A stretch of 64,000 bases of DNA from Apricaphanius iberus (lineage: Eukaryota; Chordata; Actinopteri; Cyprinodontiformes; Aphaniidae). Position numbers and translations under genes: made by a program. The notes below the pieces were generated by a model. The model was not told the DNA's origin, searched no databases, and worked only from the letters and a program-made list of their open reading frames with translations. The stretch spans positions 625,001-689,000 of the forward strand of contig JAPXFQ010000344.1 in the NCBI GenBank assembly GCA_028564705.1. The letters run 5' to 3'. Positions 47,001 to 59,000 of the stretch are shown piece by piece. Position 1 is the first letter of the stretch, and every line of letters begins with the position of its first letter.

Positions 47001-50000
47001 ACATAACAGAACAGTTAACTGGTACAGGCCAAAGATAAAATACGACCAGAACAACAACGGGGCACTGTCTATGAGATCCCAAGCAAATCCTCTAAAAAGA
47101 TGTATACTGGAGAAACGGGATGGACACTGCAAACACGAACGATGGAAAATAAAAAAAAATGTGAGAAAGAGACCATCAAAAAAACACACAAGACCATAGG
47201 AGATCAATGCGCAAGAGAAAATCACATAATGGATTGGGACAACTCAAAGATCATAGCAACAGAACAAAAAAGATTTAAAAGATTGATTAAGGAGGTGGTA
47301 GAATAAGAAGACCCACACCGTCTACCCTTAACATAGATGAAGGAGTTTACACTGTAGACAACACATGGAACGTGGAGCTCCGCAACATCACAGGCAGTAG
47401 AGGGCGACATTGTCCTCTCCTGCCCACAGAAACAACAGAAGATGCCACAACGTCTTTGGACACTCTGAGGAAGGCTACAGCTATAGCTGAAACTGTCAAC
47501 ATGAAAGAGGTAAAACAACAACAACTCTTATTTGTATATGGAAATAATAATTTTTGGGGAGGAGTTGAGATATGCTGCTGGTGGCCAGGTGCTCTCAGAT
47601 GACTGGACAGCTACAGCTAAAGATATTAGGGAGACCGGTAGGGGGTACTTTGTGTGTCTTGTGGAAGGAGGACAGTAGATAAGGAGACTTCATGGTGGAA
47701 CGAAGAAGTCCATGAACAAATACAGAGACAGAGAAAGGAGTTAGCCCAGAAGAGGTGAGACACAGAGCACTGAGGAGAGTAGACAGGAGTACAGGGAGAT
47801 GCAGTGTATGTTGAAAATAGAGGGGACAAAGGCCAAACAAAGGGCATATTATGACCTGTATGCTAGGTTGAACAGTAAGGAGGGAGAGAATGATTTATAT
47901 AGGTTGGTGAGGCAGATAGACAGAGATGAAAGGATGTGCAGCAGGTTAAGGTGATCAAAGATGGTAATGCAAATGTACTAAAGATGCCAAGAGTGTGATG
48001 GGAAGATGGAAAGAGTACTTTGAAGAGGTGATGAATAATGAAAATGAGAGAGAATGTAGAATAGAAGAGGTGACTGTTCTGGATGAGAAATTAGCTGAGA
48101 TTTGTAAGGATGAAGTGACAAAAGCTTTGACCAGGATGAAGACGGGAAAGACAGTTGGTCCTGATGACACACCTGTGGAGATGTGGAAATGTCTAGGAGA
48201 GGTGGCAGTAGAGTTTTTGACTAGGTCCATCAACAAGGTCTTAAAAAGTGAGAACATGCCTGAGGAATGGGGAAAAAGTGTTCTAGTTCTGATCTTTAGA
48301 AACAAGGGAAATGTACATAATTGTGGCAACTACATATGAGTAAAGCTACTGAGTCATACAAGAAGCTGTGGGAAAGGGTTGTGGAAGCTGGGCTTTGGTC
48401 AGAAGTGAGCATTTGGGAGTGGCAGTATGGTTTCATGCCAAGAAAAAGTACTATAGATGCAATCTTTGCTTTAAGGACTCTAATGGAGAAGTACAGATAG
48501 GGTCAGAGGGAGCTGCATTGTGTCTTTGTAGATTTTGAGAAAACATTAGCAGATCTGGAATGGCAGAGAAGTATGTTAGAGTGGGTTAGAGAACTGTGAG
48601 ACAGCAGTGAGGTGTGCTGTAGGAGTGAAAGAGGAGTTTAAGGTGGTGGTAGGACTTCAGGGTCTAAGCCCCTTCTTGTTTGGTTTGGTGATGGAAAAGC
48701 TGACAGATGATGTTAGACAGGAGTCTACATGAACTATGATGTTTGCAGATGACATTGTGATCTGCAGTGAAAGCAGGGCTGAGGTGGAGGAAAAAAGCTA
48801 GAGAGATGGATGTATATACTGGAAAAAGAGAGGAATGAAGATTAGTCGCAGCAAAACAAAAAACGTGTGTAAATGAGAAAGACACAAGTGGAACGGTGAA
48901 GCTACAGGGAGTGGATGTGAAGAATGTAGAAAACAGAGGAATATTTTTGGATGGGGAAGTTAGTTGGTGTGAGGATGCAGAGGATAGGACTAAGTGGAGA
49001 CAGATCATAGGCTGTGGCGACCCTTAAAGGGAAAAGCCGAAATAGAAGAAGCCTCTTTAAGTGCTAAGGGCATTTAGGTCAAACCTGTCACAGGTTTATT
49101 TTCTTTTTCTTGAAATTACTTAGTTGCTATTGATAGCTTGTAACTGTGGATTTCGTTTGACATTTCAGTATTTAAATGCAAATTGAAGAAGGACGATGCC
49201 TACACATTGTGATTTATAGGTTGAAGGGGTTGCAGTACAATCCTACAGCTGTGTGTTTTATCTTTGCTGTTTTATCTTTTATTGGAAATACTTTGATGGG
49301 TGTTGGCTTTGCACTTGGTAATAATAATCCAGTACATACTTATATCACAAAACCAAATGTAACCTAAATCTTTGAAATCATTCAACCCAGAAGACAGTTT
49401 ATTCTAGAAGTTTCTTTATCTTTTTTACATGTATTATTGAATATTAAAACAACAAATGATGTATTGAAATGCCCCCTTTTAAGCCTTACATAATATTAAA
49501 TTATACAGTTTTAAATAAATAAGGAACAGTTTGTTTTTCAACACTTTGTGTCACAAAAACATTTGAACAAAGATGGACTTTAAACCATTACAGCAACATG
49601 TTTCATAAATAGTGCAGTTACGCTGCCATCTCAACTCAGTTCTCTGGATTCACGTTTTGACATTGACTGCGTCGTGAGTCAGATTTATCAGCATAATGAT
49701 ATGAGCAGCGATTTCACCAGTGTTGTTTCAGAGGTCAACTATTTGTGTTCAGTTTAGTCAGTTTAGCAGCCACGATGAATCTATAGGAACAGTCGCCTGG
49801 TTCAGGACTTTGTTTCTGTGCCACAGTTCCAGACAGTCTAGTGCCTCTGGAAATGTATTTATCTCAAACTTGTTGGCGAACATGCTGTTCTTCTCAATGA
49901 TCCATGGAAGGTCCTCCGCACCATAGACACATATGTCCCGTACATAATGACCTGGGAAAGAAAAAAATATATTTTTAATCGTATTTTAAAAGAATCTGCT

Positions 50001-53000
50001 GCCAATGCCCTTCATGTTTTTACCAAAATCCAATGCTGTTGGTCAGTGCTGAAACCCATTGCTGAACCCTTATAAAGCTTACAGTGAGATACCTTTGCAA
50101 CCATCATGTGCCTTTCCTTCCTGGTCCCTCCACTTGATCGCCCGGATGGCTCCTTCCCATCCTCCATTAAAGCGACTCCCTGGAGCTTCTTCATGCAGTC
50201 AGACAATATGAATAGTCAGTCAGTGCTGAATGTTGTGTTCAGAATTACAGCAGCGTGTTTACACATCTGAAAGAACCTAAATATTTAATTTGTATACATG
50301 TAGTTGTGTTAGAAAAAGTGTTACATTATATTCTAAAGAAAAAAACCCAAAAATGAGTCTTTGATTTTGAGTCTTTGGACACTCAAACATCTGGATCTTC
50401 AAAAACCAACCAAAAAACAGTATTGTTTGATGTTGAACACTGTTACCACTCAGCTACCAAAATAAGATGCAGCAGACGGGAACAAAAACATACTGTTGCC
50501 TTTGACCCATATTTTGTTTTAATTATTTTTTGTTTAGTATTTTAAACTCATTAGTACAAAATAGCCCTCACCCTGTAAGATTCATTGCTGGACATGATGC
50601 TGGCTGGTTACGGCAACAGAACTGGCATCCAGACGGCGTTTTGTTATCGCAACTACAACCTCAACAAACTGGATGTCGCTTTGGTACTCATGTTCCATAT
50701 TCAACCTTAAACATGGTCGTTCTTTAATTGTTAGAGCACTGATAAGTCATGGCGGACTTTCTTGGATCATCCTGGAGGTGCAAATTGCTGGACCTTTTGG
50801 TCATTTTGACTTTTGATCCACCGGAATGGAAAATTTCTATTTTCTCAGAAGTCTTAACTTAAATGTTTTCTGTGCTTAGATTATTCCCTTCTGAAATAAA
50901 CGTTCCAATAAAATACAATGTGAACTATGCCCCCCCCCCCCCCCCCCCCAATTAAAGGAATAAACTCACTGATTGATTTTCACACTGCTTTTTTTTAAAA
51001 CTCACTATTCAACGAATGAGTAAAATCATTATCACATGCATGTCATTTGTTAGTTTTCTTTTACTTCACTAATTGCCATATATGACTCCATTAAAAGCAG
51101 TAATGGATGCGGTTATTACTCTTGGAGTGCTATTGGATTGAACACAAATCGTTTGCTTTTTTAGAGCCTAGGCAGTTTTACATTATCACTAAAGCCAGAG
51201 AAGGGGACTTTCTGTGCCAATCATCATATATTGGCTCCCATATTAATGATAAACAAAAAATAATTGATTCTTTAGTATAAAAGGAACCTGGATTTATATA
51301 TACATTAGAGAATATATACATGTTTTGTTTTTGCAGGGGCCTGTTATTTTTTATTTATTTCGCTCATGCTGCTAAATTCTTTTGTATCTAAAAAGTTTTT
51401 TTTTCTTCTAACTAAAAATGAAATTTAGCAGATCCCTCTTTATGTAATACATCACCAACCAATTTTTTAAGTATTTCAAAATTGTTAAAATTGCTTCCCA
51501 GAATGTTAAATAAACTTGTGAACTTAAAAACTAAAGCATTTTTAAAATGCTTCAGTTTTTAAAGACCACAAATCTGATTTCCACCAAACACACTGTAGGA
51601 ATTTCAAATTGTTGGCATTGGTTTTTTTCGGTGCTTACGCAACAATTTTGAAGGTACAGGAATTATGGAAGCAGCTCTATATACCAGGAAATCTTATTTT
51701 ACTCTCAGCGGTTGTCTGTAAGTATAAAAAAATACTTTGAGTTACTTCCAGTGTCTTCTAAGCCTCTTTAAGAACTCAGTGTTGTGATGCATGTATGTGT
51801 CAAAGAAAGATGTCACTGAAAAGGGGGAAGTGTTTCCAGCCATCAATAGAAAAATTTGTTGCAACACAACTTCCAGTAAAGCTTATTTTAATCACTCTGT
51901 CAATTTTTCTTTCCATAAATCCAAATTGTTGTAACCCCTGCTTGCCAATAGAAGTATCACAATGCAAATGCAGACCCTAGTTTTATTAGATCTTTTTTTT
52001 AACCTCAGTGTGTCCCATATAAAATCAAATATGCTACTCTAAATGCCCTAGTCTTTCATGTTTGTCGACATGTTAATGATTTACCCTCCAGCTTTTATTT
52101 ATGCTTCAATCGTGTAGTTAATTCTAACTACAATTTAGTGTATTATATAGTTTTCCAGTTGTGTGTTATGATAGCAAATCAGTTGTGTGTAATTTATAAT
52201 CTGTCTTGCTAGAGGCCAGCCTATGACTTTGTGGTCAAAGCACATTTGTTTAGATCAATCAGTGTTACTAATAACTGAACATTTTGTATGTGACGCTGCA
52301 TTATCTGATAAGGAACTCTGATGTTCGCTGCTCACTGTTTGTTTTTTTCTTTTGCAATGCACACATTTCAACGTAAAAGAGTGTTTAACTCTTCTCATCC
52401 ATCTTTTAAGTTGATGCTACATTAGAAATGTAACAATGCCAGCTAGAACCCAAGGTTTGATGCGAAGCTGTGTCCGTGACATTAACTGAACACTAGCTCT
52501 TGAGTTGGAAAGTGTTTCCCTACATGCGTCACTCCTCCTCTCATGTTCCAATCATATCAGTTCAACTCCTAGGATTTATCTGGCTTGATTTGATTATTCT
52601 GTGTTCCTGTTTGCAAGAAGCGGATTACCTTTTATGTGGTTGAGTGTCACAAAGTAGTGCTCATCAGGACTGAATGTGTCTTTGGACCACTCCAGCAAGT
52701 CCTTGGCTTTTTGGTTCTTCAAAACAAAGTCCACAAATTCCCTTGTGAGCGCATAGTATGCTGTTCCAAAATAAATTTGCAGATTGTGAGGAGGAGGAGC
52801 TTTTATGTGCCTTGGCACCCTTGGGGCAACATGTGACCCCACAATCTCCTGATGCTGGAAAAGTGTCCTGTGCCTCATAGTGGATGGCTGTTTGACCCCG
52901 GGTGTCATGTTTTTGTCCCTCCATTCTTTGCTTTGCATGTACCTCACCAGTTCCAGGTTGCTCATGATTGGGAAATCCTGTCCGCACAAATTTATAACTT

Positions 53001-56000
53001 TCCTCCAGGCTATTGGAGACGATGTGAGATCCTTCATGCAGTTTAAGTCAGCTTGCAAGCGCGAAAATCCTGCATATGTCACTTTTTCACTGCGACTGGA
53101 GAGAAACATGTTGTCAAAGCAGCTGACGAGCTTTTTTACAGCTTCCTGGTACTCCTTTGGGGCCTTGGCATCCACATGTATGCAGTAAACATTTTGTGGC
53201 ATATAAATTGCTCGAAGCATGCGAACAAAAACTTCCAACTCTTTGTGAATAGTCACGATAAAGGCTAAAGGATAGTTCTCCTCTTCATGACTTAGAGTTG
53301 TGTTGATAAAGTGTAGTTGTTTAGTCAAGTTGGAACATTGCAGGCTGCTCTTGTCAACATAACTTCCCACCTGTTGAAAGAAAAAAGGCATATTAATGTA
53401 GGTTCTTAGGAGAGGTGACATGAGCGTTTTTAAAACTATAGTGATGTCAAATATGCACTCACATTTTTGGGAGTTGTCAGCCTGTTGATCTCATTCTGTG
53501 AACAATGATTCATTCTTTTTATTCATTTAGCTTATAATCATTTATTTCTTTGATTGCCTTTCTCAGACATGCAAAAATTATTACGTCGGCCAAAAATTGT
53601 GTAAGTTCTCCCTCTTGAAAAGATTTGAGAGACCTGTAATTTTCTGACTTTTTAAAATAATTTATTTACAAATTATGGTGAAAAATAAATATTTGGTTAT
53701 CTACAAACAAGATTCCTGGCTCTGACAGAGATGTAACTTCTTCTGTAACAGGCTCCTCTGTCCTCCACTCATTACCTGTATTAATGATACCTGTTTGAAC
53801 TCGTTATCAGTATAAAAGGCACTTGTCCGCAACCTCAAACAGTCACACTCCAAACCCCTGTATGGCCAAGAGTTGTCGGAGGGAATCTGCAATAAGTAAG
53901 CAGCGTGGTGTGAAGAAATCAATCGTGTGAGCAATTTTTAGAAAATGGAAGACATAGAAGACCGCTGATAATCTCCCTCCATCTGGGGCTCCACCAAGAT
54001 CTCACCCTGTGGGGTCAAAATGACCACTGGAACAGTGAGCAAAAATCCCAGGACCACACGGGGGACCTAGTGAATGACCTGCAGAGAGCTGGGACCACTA
54101 CACACTACACCGCCAGGGACTCAAGTCCTGCAGTGCCAGACGTGTCCCCCTGCTTTAGCCAGTACATGTCCAGGTCCAACTGAAGGTTGGTAGAGAGCAT
54201 TTGCAAGATCCTGAAGAGGATTGGGATAATGCCATATGGTCAGATTGCGGTAAGGTGCACAATGAGGGCCCAGGCGGGATTCGATTCTACGACACGCGGG
54301 TGAGAGTCATGCATGCTAACCATTCAGCCAAAGGGGATACACCTGTGGCTTAACAGGGCGCATCATCAATCGGAGCCATAGTGAGAGCACACTCACACTG
54401 ATGAGTGTGTTGTCTGATGAAGACTTACAGAAAATGTTTGATCTGTGTCATTGCCAATAAAGAGTAGAAAACAAAGTATTGAGATTAACTTTTGTTATTG
54501 ATTGACCAAATACTTATTCTTCACCATAATTTACAGTCTCTCTCACCTTTTTAAGTGGGAGAAGTTGCACAATTGGTGGCTGACCGAATACTTTCCCCCC
54601 CCACTGTACGTATATACGAATGGCACTGAATAAGTACAGCTGAAATGTTAGTAGTTATTTTTAAAGTTTATCTGGTAGCTTGACTAATTTAAATTAAATC
54701 AAGTAAAAAACAAAAAAAAAACTTACCTGAAAGTAATTTTCTTTTATCTCAGTGCCAGACTGGGAAGGCCTACATTCAATGGCTAAAGGTCTGAGGCTTG
54801 TAGGCTCTTCCACAGGGTTTGTTCTAATCAGCCAATAAATAATTGAACACGCCACAATGCCTAGGCAGAACAGGAAGCTACATTTTCTGCTTTCAAGCTG
54901 GCACATAATAGCCTTGTTTTGCTGTTGGATTTCTGCACCACCACCACCACCACCACCACCACCACAGTTTAAGCTCCTGCAAAAGAAAAACCACATTGGT
55001 TAGAATCGGTCAGATTTCGAATCCTAGGGAAATGTCAAACGTGGTTAGACATGTAGGCTATATATTTAATGGATGAAGCCACTTAAGTAGTCATGGGTAC
55101 AAAGTCTGGGCTGTAAATGATGGGTGTCAGCAACATGCTATTGACTTTTATATGCCTGTGATCAACAATACCATTATTGGAATTAAACAAATGGAGAACC
55201 TGTTACGGCCACCTGAGTTAAGCCAAAGTTTGGCTTTCTCTGCAGACTCTTTTCCTCATTCCTCAACCTGCAAGCAATCAAGAGCAGGTGTGGATCATCC
55301 ACCAGATGGCAGATGCTGATTGGTCCCCTGACATTTAAAATACTCTCAGTTTGGGCTAGCAGCTTGCTACTGTGCTGCTGAAAAGCCAGGCGAAACATGC
55401 ACTTCATGTAAAAAGAGCAACTTCCTTAAATATGGTCTCTGGCCAGTAGATCATTGCATTTCTGTTTTTCACCTTAAAATTATATCAGGAAGTAAACTGA
55501 AGTTATAAAGGGCATTTTTACCCAGCAGCCACCATATGCATGCAACGAAGTGCAGATCAAGACTTTAATATCTTGCCCCTGAAGTAGCCTACTCTCACTT
55601 TTCTAATTTTGTTATGCTGAACTGTTAACACACAAACAGGTTTCTTTTTTGATTTGATTAAGTTTTTTATGCTAAAATCGTCATAATAAAGATTTTATTT
55701 TGTTCTTGTTAGAGACGCACAGGCCGTTACCGTTATAATGTACTTGTAAAAGTTAACCGATACCGTGAACCGATTCTTAAAATGAAATGTTTAAGTGAAA
55801 TGTTTATTTCACTTAAAATCTGAGTTTTGTGCTCGCTTTTTTTTAAAAAGTCCAATACACCATATTCTGTTGTAACAAGCACAGAACCAAATAAAACGCG
55901 TCTTCAATTCATGCATTTTTTGTATGTGGTCCTTGTAGTAAGGCTGAGTAGTCAGATCTACGTATCGATATCGGTTGAAAAAAGTGGTATCACTAGTTCT

Positions 56001-59000
56001 TATCTTTGAATAAACTGTAAATGACTATTCCTTCCATAGCCTTGCCTTTTATGCATCTGTCAAATTTATCATAATTATGGGCAAACTCCATGGATTTAAA
56101 TAAAACTTTACGTCAGAGATGTCCAAACTTTTGCTACATGGGCCAAAAATCATTAAATCAAAAGTGCCAATGGGCCACAAAAATATCTATTTTTTTCTTT
56201 TTACCTGCTCAACAATAAATTAAACCGGTAACATTTTCACGAAACACACCAAGTAGGAATTCTTGTTGAAATTGAATTTTTAAATGATTGTAGATTTAAA
56301 ACGCATGGCTTTTAAGGTTTTCATTTTTAAAAGAAATTATTTTCAAATATTTCTGAGGGGCTACAAAAAATCTGTTTGTTTTTTTTTTTCTTAACAGAAA
56401 GAACAGGGTCTTGCTTTTGCGTTAGTTGTTTAAGTAACTAAATTAAAAAAGCAAAAAATTATGATAATTAAAAGATGAATAATAATTGTCTTCAATAGCT
56501 TTGAACTGGCCTTGGCATTGTTGCACTATGTCCCCCCTCTCTCCCTTTCCTGTCATACTCATGTACATTTTTGGCCACATCAAACCAATGAATGACCTTA
56601 AAGGGCCAGATGTGGCAGAAAATATTGATTAAACTTTCTTTAACAAAACGCTTAAATATTAATACATATCTGTCTCAACAAGTACTTCTTAAAAGTAAAT
56701 GATACTGAACACCTTTTCATAATGATGTGGTTTAGGACTGTTGAAATAAACACTGATTTTGACTGATTAAATAGTATTTTAGGTTCTATTATGTGGAACT
56801 CTAGAGCCACATAAATGGCTAAAGCAGGCCTTGAGTTTGACCCGTGTCACTTACGCTGTAATCGTAGATTCGAACTGGACTTTGCGTTGTTGCACACCAT
56901 TTCATTATCTCCCTGTATCTGACACTATGTCCCTGCTCTGCACTTTGTCCGATCTGCCCTCCTGGGCTGTTTTAAATGTTACGGTTATATTGCACTGATT
57001 TCATGATGTATAAACTGGTTCATCAAACTATGCAGTGTTCAGGCTCCAAACATTATTTCAGTGTTTGTGTGACAATGACAACAAATCTCTCTTGAATCTT
57101 GCTTTGTGTGCACCAGATAGTGTGTAATGCGCACCAAATACTTTCTTGTGCCTAAAAGAGAATATTGGGTAGTTTACCTTCTCACTGTTATGAAACAGAA
57201 CCCCCCCCCCCCCCCCCCCCCATTCTTTTGGTACTTTATGTTCATCCACATATATCCATGGCAAGTTGTTGTGGGCTACTCTCAAATGACAGGAACAACA
57301 ATCAAAGCTGTGCCGGAACAAGCCAGGCGATTTCAGAACCTGTTTAAAATGTTATTGAGCGACAACATAACGGGGACGCCTCATGTTGTGAGGGGAGAAG
57401 AAAACACAGCTCAGTTAAAGAGCTTATTCTGATGTGGACGAAATACTATGTGGAGCACAAGAGATGCTTAACCCGCCCTGTCCTTTTTGCTCTGTACTCG
57501 TACTGGCTTGTCTGAAAGCTGTGAGGGGGGAAAGTAAAGTCACAGAAATGCGGAATGTGGATGCGCCAGCGGATTTACCGAGTTGGTTTACGTATCTAAT
57601 ATTCAAAGTACCAAACAAGCTCTTTGCCTGAACAAGCTTTTTTGCCAGGTTGCCGAAGATCATTCTTGATGTACTTGCAAAAAAAAAGAAAAATGCTTTG
57701 TTGAGTCCCACATAGCACAAAAGAGACACAGTTCCCAGGGGAGGGGGTATTCTTAGGAAATGTGTACACTTATAGTCTTCTGTTGAAATACTTTTCCCCA
57801 GAGGCCCTGGTCTTCTGTGAAACTGATAAAAGAAACAGCAGCTACTTATATAAGAAATGCCTTGCCCGCTTTTTTCCCGCTTACAGAAAAGAAAAGAAGA
57901 GTTTGCCTCCTCTAGATTTCGTTTTTTTTCTTCTTCTTTTTTTCATGGCTAAAAACGTTGTAAATGCAAACAGTGGTATTCAAATAATGATTTCATTTGT
58001 TGAAGGAAAAAAGTTATCCAACGTGAAGGGACATCTTATACAAATGAAGAAAAACACAGAAACAACATCTGAGCCACATCAGGCATAACCTGCCTCAGTT
58101 GGGATTGGCAGTCATGATTCAAAAATAAGAATGGAACTGGGCAAAAAAAAAAAGACTAGATAAGAAAAAAGGCGATCAAACACAATATGCCTTTTCTCTC
58201 ATTTCCCCCAAAGAAATAGGACTGAGACAAATGTGACATTTTTTATAAGGTGTATGTTAAGATGGGGCGGTCTTGTCTCAGTAGTTAGGAGTATGACTTA
58301 TAATCGTAGGGTTGCCAGTTCGAGCTCCCGTCTCAGACTGTTCAGGTCGTTGTCTCCGTGGGCAAGAAACTTCACCCATCGCCTACTGGTGGTGGCAGGG
58401 CAGATTTGGCTACAACATAGCTTTCCAGCCCCAGTGTGTGAATGTTTGTGTGAATGGATGAATGACTGAATGTAGTGTGAAGCGCTTTGGGGTCCGCAGG
58501 GAATGTGTAAAGCGCTATGCAAATACAGGCCATTTAACATTTGAAATAAAAAACCTCATATATTGACAGTCACACATAGAGTTGGTAGAGCGATCTGGGA
58601 CTGCTTTGCTACTTCAGGACCTGAAACACTTTCCATATTTGACAGCACCATGAACTCTGCTCTTTACCAGAAAGCACAGAAGGACAATGTCCAGCTATCG
58701 GTTCATGACTTTAAGCATTTTTTCATATGTATATTGCGCCAACTAACAGATGTACAGTACAGACCCAAAGTTAGGACACCCCTTCTCATTCAGTGCGTTT
58801 TCTTTCTTTTCATGACTATTTACACTGTAGATTCTCACTGAAGGCATCAAAACTATGAATGAACACATATGGAATTATGTAGTATTTTTACAAAAAATTG
58901 TGAAACAACCTGGCCTCCAAAGTCAGCGGACCTGAACCCAATCGAGATGATCTGGGGTGAGCTGAGCCGCAAAGTGAAGGAAAAAGGGCCAACAAGTACT

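Larger units (their letters stand above)
46250..49045 (+). mobile_element. Decayed RTE-type LINE (endonuclease and reverse transcriptase), interrupted by a Penelope-like insertion
   Basis: On the plus strand, endonuclease pieces come first (46265-46640: SELDDLIQS, ERVVIGAD; then a segment like QVDYIL). After the insertion, 47557-47950 continues the linker. The RT follows from 47995: MGRWKEYFEEVM, DEVTKALTRMKTGKTVGPDD, PVEMWKCLGEVAVEFLT, MPEEWGKSVLV. Then come QYGFMPRKST-DAIFALRTLM, FVDFEKT, and a degenerate FADDIVICSESRAEVEE (48750). The end WRQIIGCGDP is followed by AAAGGGAAAAGCCG. Numerous stops and frameshifts; inactive. Naming as RTE rests on recalled motif strings. Confidence 0.82.

Noticed and set aside
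47995..48339. 114-codon plus-strand frame as a host gene
   Set aside because: It is the reverse-transcriptase N-terminal part of the RTE LINE relic, flanked by further broken pieces of the same polyprotein.
52594..53421. Treating the 275-codon minus-strand frame as a complete intronless GCNT gene
   Set aside because: The first 17 and last 10 residues are intronic. A clean acceptor (53371) and donor (52628) are present, and flanking exons join in phase to give the conserved termini.
54694..54996. Upstream ATG at 54996 as the GCNT7 start (Met-Trp-Phe..., poly-Gly)
   Set aside because: That stretch contains the polypyrimidine tract and AG of a splice acceptor, so it is intron, and no family member has such an N-terminus.
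55183..55407. Minus-strand 74-codon frame upstream of GCNT7 as an extra GCNT7 exon
   Set aside because: Its sequence does not match the family, the known N-terminus is already accounted for, and no donor links it in frame.
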